Source of the DNA: Osedax frankpressi | Taxonomy: Eukaryota; Annelida; Polychaeta; Sabellida; Siboglinidae | Reading direction: 5' to 3' | DNA: 64,000 nucleotides | NCBI GenBank assembly: GCA_964035775.1 | Contig: OZ038313.1 | Span: 39,056,862-39,120,861, forward strand | Shown here: piece by piece, positions 54,601 to 64,000 of the stretch | Layout of the letters: each line of letters opens with the position of its first letter | Numbering within the stretch: position 1 is the first letter of the stretch | The notes under the pieces: model-generated | Told to the model about the DNA's origin: nothing | Databases searched by the model: none | What the model saw: only the letters and a program-made list of their open reading frames with translations | Program-made: the position numbers and the translations under genes

Positions 54601-57600
54601 ATCTCACACTCACCTCACACTCACCTCACACTCACCTCACTCTCACCTCACTCTCACCGCACACTCAACTCACACTCACCTCACACTCACCTCACACTCA
54701 CCTCACACTCACCTCACACTCACCTCACACTCAACTCACACTCACCTCACACTCACCTCACACTCACCTCACACTCACCTCACACTCACCTCACACTCAC
54801 ATAACACTCACCTCACACTCACCTCACACTCACCTCACACTCACCTCACACTCACATCACACTCACACTCACCTCACATTCACATCACACTCACCTCACA
54901 CTCACATCACACTCACCTCACACTCACATAACACTCACCTCACACTCACCTCACACTCACCTCACACTCACCTCACACTCACCTCACATTCACATCACAC
55001 TCACACTCACCTCACATTCACATCACACTCACCTCACTCTCACCTCACATTCACATCACACTCACCTCACTCTCACCTCACATTCACATCACACTCACCT
55101 CACACTCACATAACACTCACCTCACACTCACATAACACTCACCTCACACTCACCTCACACTCACCTCACACTCACCTCACACTCACCTCACATTCACATA
55201 ACACTCACCTCACACTCACCTCACACTCACCTCACACTCACCTCACACTCACCTCACATTCACATCACACTCACACTCACCTCACATTCACATCACACTC
55301 ACCTCACACTCACATAACACTCACCTCACTCTCACCTCACATTCACATCACACTCACCTCACACTCACATAACACTCACCTCACACTCACCTCACATTCA
55401 CATCACACTCACACTCACCTCACATTCACATCACACTCACCTCACATTCACATCACACTCACCTCACACTCACATAACACTCACCTCACACTCACCTCAC
55501 ACTCACCTCACACTCACCTCACTCTCACCGCATACTCAACTCACACTCATCTCACACTCACCTCACACTCACCTCACACTCATCTCACACTCACCTCACA
55601 CTCACCTCTTACTTACCTCACACTCACCTGACACTCACCTCGCACTCACCTCGCACTCACCTCGCACTCACCCCACACTCACCTCTCACTCATCTCACAC
55701 TCATCTCACACTCACCTCACACTCATCTCACACTCACCTTACACTCACCTCACATTCACCTCTGATTTACATCAACTCCCTTACAGGTGTGGTTTAATTC
55801 ATGCAGGTGATGTAATACTCTCTGTTAATGACCTTGAAGTTCATGACCTCGATAACTATCTCGCCCTGGTGAGTCGTTTTAAAGAAAATCAAAACATAGA
55901 AATGAAAATTGAATTCCTCGTTGACAGTTTGTAAATCATATTCGATTGTTATTATATAACGTGTTAATATAGCTAGTTGATATTATTATAGGGTAATTAT
56001 ATTTCATCACTTTGACATGAGATGTTTACTATATAATGTGTTAAATAAGGTGTTAATACAATTAGTATGTTATATTATATTGTAATTCCGTTTCATTACT
56101 TTGACATACGATATTTAATATATAAGTGTTTATAGAATGAGTTCGTTTATTAATAGTTAAATTTGAATAATAAATATATAATCTAGACTAGATCTTAATA
56201 TTTGTATTTGAAATATATCTTATTTTATCTGATATAATAAATTCGGGTAATAAATGAATTTATGATAAATCCTAAATAATATATTAATATCTCACTTTAT
56301 GTCTTAGTTAAATATATTAGTAACAGATCATCTAAAGTCATAAGTTAAGTATATTTACAATATCTCAATTAATGTCTTAAATAAACTGGTACCCGTACTT
56401 ATAATTTCTTATCTAATCTGAACTAATCTGAACTAATCTGAACTAATCTTAACTAACCGTTACATATAAGAACCTGACACAGTAACAGGAGAGGAAATTA
56501 CAGTTTCCGTACCTCCCAACACAATGACCATTGGAATAACAATCAGTTAGTATTACCCTAGATGTGGTCATTACTATGGTCGGACATGATCCTATTGTTC
56601 TACCATAATGATTACTCGTTTTTAAATCATAATTTCCTAATCACTCTATATTGCCTTATCTATACAGATTCTATCACATACTTATGAAAATGGCCTAACA
56701 ATAGTATTATATAACTATAGTATTACCTACTAATAGTGTTATATAATATTAGTATTACCTACTAATAGTGTTATATAATATTAGTATTATCTAATAATAG
56801 CGTTATCTAATAATAGCATTATCTAATAATAGCGTTATCTAATAATAGCATTATCTAATAATAGCGTTACCTAATAATAGCGTTATCTAATAATAGCGTT
56901 ATCTAATAATAGTGTTATCTAATAAAATAGGTAATATTCAAACTGATGATAACACTATTATCATATCCGATGTGAAGAAAGGAACCATGGCATACAGGTT
57001 ATTAATAAAAAACTAAATTACTACTGTACCCTATTAGCCCTACCCCATCTACTACTGTACCCTATTAGCCCTACCCCATCTACTACTGTACCCTATTAGC
57101 CCTACCCCATCTACTACTGTACCCTATTAGCCCTACCCCATCTACTACTGTACCCTATTAGCCCTACCCCATCTACTACTGTACCCTATTAGCCCTACCC
57201 CATCTACTACTGTACCCTATTAGCCCTACCCCATCTACTACTGTACCCTATTAGCCCTACCCCATCTACTACTGTACCCTATTAGCCCTACCCCATCTAC
57301 TACTGTACCCTATTAGCCCTACCCCATCTACTACTGTACCCTATTAGCCCTACCCCATCTACTACTGTACCCTATTATCCCTACCCCATCTACTACTGTA
57401 CCCTATTAGCCCTACCCCATCTACTACTGTACCCTATTAGCCCTACCCCATCTACTACTGTACCCTATTAGCCCTACCCCATCTACTACTGTACCCTATT
57501 AGCCCTACCCCATCTACTACTGTACCCTATTATCCCTACCCCATCTACTACTGTACCCTATTAGCCCTACCCCATCTACTACTGTACCCTATTAGCCCTA

Positions 57601-58645
57601 CCCCATCTACTACTGTACCCTATTAGCCCTACCCCATCTACTATAGTATACTACTACTCCTACCTCAACTACTATAGGACCCTACTGCCCCTACCCCATT
57701 ACTATAGTATCCTACTACTCCTACCCCATTACTATAGTATCCTACTGCTCCTACCCCATTACTATAGTATCCTACTGCTCCTACCTCAACTAATATAGGA
57801 CCCTACTGCCCCTACCCCAACTACTGTATACTAATGCCCCAACCCCATTTACTACTGTACCCTACAACCCCTACACAAATTAATATAGTACACTACTACC
57901 TCTACCTCAACTACTATCGTACCCTACTACCCCTACCACAACTAATAGAGTAACATATAGCCCCACTACTATAGTACCCAACTACCATTAACCCCCTACT
58001 ATCGTACCCTACTACTCCTACCACAACTAATAGAGTAACCTACAACCCCACTACTATAGTACCCAACTACCCCTACACCAACTACCACTAACCCCCTACC
58101 ATAGTACCGTATACCAGAGTAACCTGATACTCCACTAGTTCAATACCCTCATAACCAACTATACTATTGCCTCGCTATTGTACTATCTAAATATTCCACT
58201 ATTCCACGACAATACGATAGTTCTACCCCACTACCCAATCACTTCACTACTCCACTATCTCATAACCTTAATATCATATTATCCTTATACCCAATTACTC
58301 CATTACCACATGTTATAATATTCATTACACCCCATTACCATATGTTATAATATTAATTAAACCCCATTACCCCATATTGTCATATTAATTAAACCCCATT
58401 ACCATATCTTGTCATATTAATTAAACCCCATTACCCCATCTTGTAATATTTATTAAACCCCATTACCCCATATTGTCATATTAATTAAACCCCATTACCC
58501 CATATTGTCATATTAATTAAACCCCATTACCACATCTTGTCATATTAATTAAACCCCATTACCCCATTACCACATCTTGTCATATTAATTGAACCCCATT
58601 ACCACATGATATCGTATTCATTAAACCTGTCAAATGCATAGCCTA

Positions 58646-58712
<67 letters not shown>

Positions 58713-61700
58713 TATATCAATTGGTATTATCATGTCCAATAAATGTGTTACTACAAATCTGATATGCATTCACAATTCAACATACTACCAAATTATATAA
58801 GTATATATTGTTATTATATATAAGTATATTGTTATTAATATTGCACTCGTATTTCATAACGGAATGTAATTACTTACATTTCTTTAGAGTTTTAAATTGA
58901 TAAACTACTCCTAATAAACTACTTATAAAATGTTATTGAAAATCAAAACAAGTTATGCAATACTATGTATTGTTTATTTATTAATTACCAATGAATATCG
59001 TTTCAAATAATTAGCTATCTATCAACATAAATAATTGCATTAATAAATAATGAAATGATTTAATTATTTTGTTTTTAGTTTCTATATAAAACCTAGTGTG
59101 GATATAATAATCTTCCCTCTCCCTCTCCCTCTCCCTCTCCCTCTCCCTCTCCCTCTCCCTCTCCCTCTCCCTCTCCCTCTCCCTCTCCCTCTCCCTCTCC
59201 CTCTCCCTCTCCCTCTCCCTCTCCAGCACTCTCACTCTCCAGCACTCTCACTCTCACTCTACATCATAACCCAACATCCAGATGCGGGCTGATAAGTGAA
59301 GATGACCGACTACTTGCAATAGACAATGAGTACGTGACCTGTAATGACCTCCCATCGGCTGCTCTCATGCTACAAGCGCTCAGTGTTAAGACATTACTAA
59401 TACGTAAAGCATCAGAACAGTCGACGTCTGGTAAGTACCCGAGGGCAAATTATGGTTATTTCTTTTTCTGATTTGAAATATTTCTTTATACATTTTATGT
59501 TATTTTTTATTTTCTAAAATCTAAGGATTTAAAAAAATATTACATCACTACATTTGATAGGAGTTGTCATAAAGTTAGTAGTCTTAGAGGGGAGTTATCT
59601 TAGAGTTGTATAGGCTAGTATCTTAGAGTTAGATTTCTTATAGTGGAGATATTAGTTTTACAGAACTTAGTTTTAAGTTATATTAAATTAATATTACAGA
59701 AAGATTGAATATTCATTATATTAATATAAAAAATTATATTAATATTAATATTAATTAATAGATTTGCGTGATTTCTAGTTAATGAGAGTAAAATTCATTC
59801 TACCAATTAATAAGTACACGGCTACCGGCTACTATTATTGTTTATGTCTATAAAAGCATCTTTAATGACCCATCATCTAGCTACCTACAGCTATTCGTCA
59901 ACAAGCTATTATCATTAGTACACACCACTTGCATAACAATAATATCAACTGTAGTATAACGGGGGAAAGTAGATCTCCCCTCGTTATGGTAACTATATTA
60001 TTAATTATGGCTCCTCTTACCACAAGACCCACTACATCGACCACCACAAGCAGGAGATATACCGACAATCAATACGTACCATAAACTATTGGTCTTATGA
60101 TATAACGATAACTTAGCATGTTTTATGATAGATAAGGTGTTCCGATTGTATATTGACATATTTATATTATAATTCCAAATCCCTTTACGTGCGACCCTCG
60201 TGTCTCCTTAGTAGGGACCCTAATATCCCCTTGTGCGGGATCCTAATAGATCCTTACAGGGGACCCTCGAATCCTCTTATGTGGGACCCTCACATCCGTT
60301 AATGTAGGACCCTCGTATCCACTTATATGGGACTCTCACATCCCCTTATATGGGTCTCTCACACCCCCTTATAAGGGACTCTCACATCCCCTTATATGCG
60401 ACCCTCACATCCCCTTATAAGGGACCCTCACATCCCCTTATATGGGACCCTCACATCCCCTTATATGGGACTCTCACATCCCCTTATAAGTGACTCTCAC
60501 ATCCCCTTATAAGTGACTCTCACATCCCTTAACGAGGTACTCTCACATACATTACTTTCCTAATCTCCTCTCATAGTATACATACTTCCCAGGAGACAAT
60601 GACCTCGACTCCATCGAATACACGGTAACTCTGCCTCGACGTAAGAACCAAAGTTTAGGCATCACAATATCTGGTACCGAACAAAGTACCGACATTATTG
60701 TCATCTCGGCAATGGCTGACCAAGGACTGGCGGCTAGGTTTCTATGTTTACACGTCAGTGGGAAGTACTTGTTTCTAGTAGTTCATGGATCTACTAATTC
60801 GAGGTACTAATTTAAAGTAATAGCAGAAAGTACTATTTAAAGTACTGGTAGGTAGACCTTGTATATATTACTAGTAGAAAGTACTAGTTTTAACTACTAG
60901 TTGGAAGTTATAGTGGGTAGTAATTTTTGGAAGTACTAGTAATAAGAACTAATGGAAGTACTAGTTGGAAGTACTTATTGGAAGTACTAATTGGAAGTAC
61001 TAGTTGGAAGTTCTAGTGGGTAGTACTTGTTGGAAGAACTATTGATAAAACTAATGTAAGTACTATTTTGAAGTACTAGTTGGAATTACTGGTAGGAAAT
61101 AAAGTACGAAATACGTATGTGAAATACTTGTAGGAAGTACTTGTATGAAGTACTAGTAGGAAGTATTTGTATGAAGTACTAATAGGAAGTACTTGTATGA
61201 AGTACTAGTAGGAAGTACTTGTATGAAGTACTTGTAGGAAGTACTTGTATGAAGTACTAGTAGGAAGTTCTTGTATGAAGTACTAGTAGGAAGTACTTAT
61301 ATGTAGTACTTGTAGGAAATACTTGTATTAAGTACTAGTAGGAAGTACTTGTATGAAGTATTAGTAGGAAGTACTTGTATGAAGTACTAGTAGGAAGTAC
61401 TTGTATGAAGTACCAGTAGGAAGTACTTGTATGAAGTACTAGTATGAAGTACTTGTATGAAGTACCAGTAGGAAGTACTTGTATGAAGTACTAGTACTTC
61501 CTATAGTCCAATTTAAACTTAACCGATCTACTCTTTCAAAGGACCGGAGCTGTCCAGGTTGGTGACAGACTCTTGGAGATTAACGGAACTTGTCTTCATC
61601 TCTCACCACTCTCCGAAGCCCTTCGTCTGCTCACCGATGCAGGAGAAATGGTCACAATGAAAATCTCTCGTAGCTTGAACGATCCAAGTTTGACCTTGCT

Positions 61701-63239
61701 TTCAACGACTTACATCCAAGGGCAATTCCTTCCCTCTCTATTCTTCCCTCTCTATTCCTTCCTCCTCTCATCCAGTCTCTATTCTGATAAAAATGAATAA
61801 ATATTAATATTTCCATTTCAAATTGATATTGTATTAATAACTTATAATGTAAATCGACATTTTTTTTGAATTAAAACTCCCCACTGATTTATTCCTCCCA
61901 TTCCCCAGCTAATTTACACCCCATACTTTGCCTACCATCTTACATCACCAAACCCCCCACTGTCTTAAACCTTAAAAAACTCTCCCATATTAACTCTCTA
62001 TATTAATAAACCACAGTCTCCAACACACTCTAATGTGCCCTACATTAGCCACACTCCCTTATACTTGACACCACTATTACCCCACTTCCCATATCTCTAC
62101 CCCATATCTCTACCCTATTTATATAATTCCATATATATACCCCATAGCTCTACCCTATTTATATAACTCCATATCTCTATCCCATATATCTATCCCAACT
62201 CTCTACCCCATATATCTACCCTATTTATATAACTCCATATCTCTATCCCATATATCTATCCCAACTTTTACCCCATATATCTACCCTATTTATATAATTC
62301 CATATATATACCCCATATATCTAATCCAACTCTCTACCCCATATATCTACCCTATTTATATAATTCCATATATATATACCCCATATCTCTACCCTATTTA
62401 TATAACTCCATATCTCTAGCCCATATCTCTATCCCATATATCTATCCCAACTATTTACCCCATATCTCTACCCTATTTATTTAACTCAATATCTCTTCCC
62501 CTACCATTCCCCTAGAAATGAAATGTGCAATGAAACCTCAAGATGTAAGTTACATATTGGTAATTATCTCTCCATGGTATATCCATTATATCTCCATTGT
62601 TTATTCGTTTTACAATTCCTTCTTTTATAGAAATCAATTATTTAAATGAAATTTAAGAATTCCAAAAAGAAATCAATTTCCAGTAATTTCTAAATTTCTA
62701 AACTATTTGAAATGTGCAATTGACCTTTTGACCTATTAACCTCGGTTTAACCTATACTTAAATCGTTGTAGAGTATCGACAGTGCCTTGGAATCTTGGGA
62801 CAGTTCTGGCCACGAGAGTCACCACGAAGGTCAATTAGTATGACGGATTAAATGTAGTGGCGTCATATAATGAGATGTAATAAACTACCTTTAATTTGCA
62901 ATCTCATACACCATGGTGTACTCTCATCCCCATCATAAACTATACCCCTCATTTACCTACATTTATACCCCAACGCATCTCCTTACTCCTTAACAAATAC
63001 ACTGATACACCTCCAAAACTGCCTCCAACACTCCCTACACCACATCCATGCATGCCCCATATAACTATCGTGCGCCCATTATCGACGATACAGTGCTCTC
63101 CCAACCCCTGGCCACTTCCTCTCCTTGGAAATTGAAGCCTGTCGCGCCCTCTGGACACATGAAGTCTGAACCAGTTGAACTTCGACCTCAACTCGCAATT
63201 AACTATCAAGAGGAAGAAGATTTACCACCACCACCGCAC
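39290..63239 (+). CDS. GRIP: GRIP-family multi-PDZ scaffold protein (six PDZ domains seen; 3' end unsure)
   Basis: Exons: 39290-39326 (tentative first exon, [12 protein letters not shown]), 39980-40045, 47372-47435, 49495-49643, 49875-50016, 50269-50489, 52279-52417, 53154-53462, 55787-55926, 56471-56545, 56931-56997, 59282-59430, 60593-60737, 61542-61687 (donor uncertain), 62516-62544, 62772-62829, 63094-63239 (end uncertain). GRIP proteins are adaptors linking AMPA receptors, ephrins and kinesin cargo in neurons and at muscle. The order and spacing match human GRIP1: PDZ1 ([11 protein letters not shown]), PDZ2 ([11 protein letters not shown]), PDZ3 ([20 protein letters not shown]), PDZ4 ([20 protein letters not shown]), PDZ5 ([15 protein letters not shown]), PDZ6 ([10 protein letters not shown], then [18 protein letters not shown]), then the linker [13 protein letters not shown], which matches the human VDSAVDSWDGS. 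PDZ7 is not seen. Alternative start: ATG 39973 within exon 2. Confidence 0.92.
40480..41055. other. GC-richer segments in GRIP intron 1
   Basis: Around 40483-40692 and 40860-41055 the sequence is less AT-rich and carries small open frames on either strand. No family is recognised. They may be degenerate mobile-element pieces or regulatory DNA. Confidence 0.2.
41222..41425. repeat. CA and TA dinucleotide tract
   Basis: ACACAC and ATACATAC sequence passes into two (TA)n blocks at about 41320-41413. It lies in GRIP intron 1. Confidence 0.95.
41630..41760. repeat. Palindromic TGTACACTGTACAC array
   Basis: Three to four copies of a 34-bp unit built from GTGTACACTGTACAC and ACTACCAGTGTACAC. The repeat is rich in inverted repeats (AGTGTACAC / GTGTACACT) and could form cruciforms. 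Confidence 0.93.
41853..41910. repeat. (TA)n microsatellite
   Basis: About 26 TA dinucleotides with one interruption, in GRIP intron 1. Confidence 0.95.
42200..42435. repeat. CACGCATACATACATATGCG minisatellite
   Basis: About seven units of roughly 32 bp with alternating purine-pyrimidine sequence (CATATGCGCACATATACACA). It gives spurious open frames on both strands. Confidence 0.93.
42480..42645 (+). other. GC-richer unrecognised block in GRIP intron 1
   Basis: After the minisatellite a non-repetitive, GC-richer stretch stays open through [20 protein letters not shown] and ends at a TAA near 42637. It is not a recognised domain. It could be an alternative exon or a relic. Confidence 0.2.
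43283..44365. repeat. 12-bp satellite CACACCTAGTCA
   Basis: About 90 copies, with variants CATAGACA, CGCACACC and CATACC. The + frame THLVTHLV and the - frame TRCVTRCV are artefacts of the 12-bp period. Confidence 0.97.
44605..44725. repeat. TA-rich tract
   Basis: TATATATTTATAT-type low-complexity sequence in GRIP intron 1. Confidence 0.9.
44825..45135 (+). repeat. 10-bp satellite ACAGTAAATT
   Basis: About 30 almost perfect tandem copies (rare variants ACAGTACATT and ATAGTAAATT). Confidence 0.97.
45385..45610. repeat. CA then TA microsatellite
   Basis: CACACACTCACAC sequence followed by (TA)n with a few TACATA interruptions. Confidence 0.95.
45735..46735 (+). repeat. 12-bp G-rich satellite GTGGGTGTAATA
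   Basis: About 83 copies in GRIP intron 1. G-rich on the sense strand, unlike most arrays here. GTATTGAGTGTA variants recur at 45812, 45872, 45932, 46076 and 46160, suggesting a longer-period organisation. The frames SGCNSGC, VGVIVGV and HYYTHYYT are artefacts. Confidence 0.97.
46905..47010. repeat. 20-bp repeat ACACATTATATATAAACAAT
   Basis: Four to five copies in GRIP intron 1. Confidence 0.9.
47255..47330 (+). repeat. CCCTCTCCCTC tract
   Basis: A short C/T array about 40 bp upstream of the acceptor of GRIP exon 47372-47435. Confidence 0.85.
47595..49432 (+). repeat. 14-bp satellite AATGTCCAGTAGAC, GRIP intron 2
   Basis: About 130 copies with AATGTCCAGTAGAT, AATGTCTAGTAGAA and similar variants. 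A longer block is duplicated at an offset of about 602 bp: the unusual string GTGCAGTAGAAAATATCCA occurs at about 48038 and 48640. The - strand [14 protein letters not shown] frames are artefacts. Confidence 0.97.
50520..51995 (+). repeat. (ATAAAC)n hexamer array, GRIP intron 5
   Basis: About 236 hexamers, nearly perfect from about 50578, with one visible substitution near 50790. It is preceded by ATAGAC variants and followed by three 20-bp AAACTACAAATAACATAAAC units to 52050. Reading frames of KHKH, FMFM or LCLC are artefacts. Confidence 0.98.
52440..53025 (+). repeat. 18-bp repeat ATTGTTATTCTCCTTCTC, GRIP intron 6
   Basis: About 32 copies with ATTGTTAGTCTCCTT and ATTGTTATTCTCATTCTC variants. 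It begins about 22 bp after the donor of exon 52279-52417. The apparent coding frame that fuses it to the next exon is not real. Confidence 0.95.
53770..55775 (+). repeat. 10-bp satellite CACACTCACCT, GRIP intron 7
   Basis: 2 kb of CTCACACTCAC units with CCGCACACT, CATCACACT and CATAACACT variants that recur in longer blocks (55000-55450). It ends just before the acceptor CCTTACAG of exon 55787. Confidence 0.97.
56406..56455 (+). repeat. AATCTGAACT repeat
   Basis: Four copies of an 11-bp unit shortly before the acceptor of GRIP exon 56471. Confidence 0.85.
56695..56930 (+). repeat. TAATAGCGTTATCTAA repeat, GRIP intron 9
   Basis: About 14 units of 15-30 bp that run into the acceptor AAAATAG of exon 56931. 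Confidence 0.92.
57010..58130 (+). repeat. 31-bp satellite, GRIP intron 10
   Basis: About 20 near-identical units (CTACTACTGTACCCTATTAG plus CCCTACCCCAT) up to 57640. Degenerate relatives (CCTACTGCTCCTACC, ACTATAGTACCC) continue to about 58130. Confidence 0.96.
58300..58620 (+). repeat. About 31-36-bp repeat CCCCATTACCACATCTTGTC
   Basis: Nine to ten units, each ending ATATTAATTAAA, in GRIP intron 10. Confidence 0.93.
58645..58710. repeat. (TA)n microsatellite
   Basis: About 30 TA dinucleotides in GRIP intron 10. Confidence 0.95.
59115..59262 (+). repeat. (CCCTCT)n array before GRIP exon 59282
   Basis: About 18 pure CCCTCT hexamers, then CAGCACTCTCACTCT. It ends about 20 bp before the acceptor CATCCAG. 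Confidence 0.97.
60180..60545 (+). repeat. CTCACATCCCCTTATATGGGAC repeat before GRIP exon 60593
   Basis: About 15 units of 23-24 bp, most regular at 60330-60530. The unit can fold on itself (CCCTTATA / TATATGGG). Confidence 0.93.
60770..61502 (+). repeat. GAAGTACTAGTAG / GAAGTACTTGTAT repeat, GRIP intron 12
   Basis: About 50 units of 13 bp, arranged as a 26-bp dimer in the second half and degenerate in the first. AGTACT is itself palindromic. Confidence 0.94.
62030..62510 (+). repeat. ACCCCATATCTCTACCCTAT repeat before a GRIP microexon
   Basis: About 16 units of 18-36 bp (CTATTTATATAACTCCATAT), ending about 5 bp before the acceptor CCCCTAG of the 29-nt exon at 62516. Confidence 0.92.
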
Positions 63240-63260
63240 GTTTGTAATACCCATAGTTAA

Positions 63261-64000
63261 TAGTATCTTTGTTAATAGTTAATAGTATCTTTGTGAGTTA
63301 TACTCTTCCTTCAGTCTAGATTGTACACTTTACAATGTGTACAGTGTACATTGTACAGTAAGGTTGATAACTTTTTTAATAATTAACTGGCTCATTCAGC
63401 CTATAAATTTTAAGGCCTTTAAAGCGCCAGAAGTCTTAATTTATCGACTTATTAAAAATTAGAAAGTATTTTTAAGAAAAATATCCCATTACAAATAAAT
63501 AAATACTTGTTTACCCTATTATTTTACACTATTATATACTATATTTAAAAAAAAATTATTTTACACAATGAAATTACGCAATAAAATCTCCATTTTATAC
63601 TTTATTTACACCAATAATAATGAGTAATTGGCAGCTTCCAATTTATATATATTTCCATTTAATATTGTCAATTAAATTATCCTTATAGATTAAGTTATTT
63701 CAAAGCTACAAATACAATTTTTAATTGTGCAACTTTAAATAATTTTACCTACAATATATTAGATGTAAATTATTATTGTAAAAAGTATAATATATATTTA
63801 TGTATACATCTTAAATAATAATTACTCATTAACTACTGATTTAGTATTATTTCTAGGTTTAATATTTATAATTTTTGAAATTCTAGAATTTCCAGGAATA
63901 ATTTTTAATATTCTAATATTTATAAATTATCAATAATACTACTATACGATGTTCAAATTAACTTATATTTAATATTAACTATATTCAATGATAGCCAATA
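63261..64000. other. AT-rich sequence after the last GRIP exon seen
   Basis: Either a GRIP intron or 3' flank. Near 63323-63360 TGTACA motifs form short palindromes. No further exon recognised. Confidence 0.5.

Noticed and set aside
57010-57640. Telomere-like CCCTA repeats
   Set aside because: CCCTA occurs only inside a 31-bp unit; no short telomeric repeat is present.
59011-59235. Glu/Arg-rich coiled coil on the - strand
   Set aside because: Antisense of the (CCCTCT) tract before a GRIP exon.
1-64000. Transposons, LTR elements or virus-derived genes
   Set aside because: No reverse transcriptase, integrase, transposase, capsid or envelope motif, and no terminal repeats, could be recognised in any frame.

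Overview
The window is nuclear DNA from an invertebrate-type metazoan. It is AT-rich and gene-dense. Its genes are cut into many short exons, and the introns and gaps are packed with tandem repeats. I cannot name the species. A metazoan source follows from the gene set (Integrator subunit 2, rabenosyn-5, MED19, MON1, and a multi-PDZ protein of the GRIP family). I found no bacterial, organellar or viral genes, no recognisable transposon, no tRNA or rRNA, and no CRISPR array.

Six conserved genes could be rebuilt exon by exon with matching splice phases. (1) The 3' part of INTS2, + strand, 72-6834. (2) RBSN (rabenosyn-5), - strand, complete, 12772-9339, 415 codons, converging on INTS2. (3) PPTC7 (mitochondrial PP2C phosphatase), + strand, complete, 13718-22917, 309 codons, divergent from RBSN. 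(4) MED19, - strand, 27512-24267, about 264 codons, converging on PPTC7. (5) MON1 (subunit of the Rab7 exchange factor), + strand, complete, 27859-37263, 571 codons, divergent from MED19 across only 346 bp. (6) A GRIP-type protein with six PDZ domains, + strand, from about 39290 to at least 63239, whose 3' end is not certain. RBSN (a Rab5 effector) and MON1 (Rab5-to-Rab7 conversion) act in the same endosomal pathway. The other genes have unrelated roles (snRNA processing, transcription, mitochondria, synaptic or junctional scaffolding).

Almost everything else is tandem repeat. More than 35 arrays with units of 2 to about 36 bp lie in introns, most with a different unit. Many start right after a 5' splice site or run into a 3' splice site. 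Most of the long computed reading frames ([35 protein letters not shown] and similar) are artefacts of these arrays and are not annotated as genes.

The most interesting signals concern splicing. Two MON1 introns carry tandem repeats whose unit contains a 5' splice site: eight GTAAGT copies in intron 1, and about 40 copies of AG|GTCAGT in intron 4. In intron 4 the decoy donors lie in a perfect 6-bp hairpin that the authentic donor lacks. Separately, 31 of 50 confidently placed introns have T at donor position +3, which is rare in most animals. All exon boundaries were read by eye from frame, phase and protein similarity recalled from known families; none was checked against transcripts.
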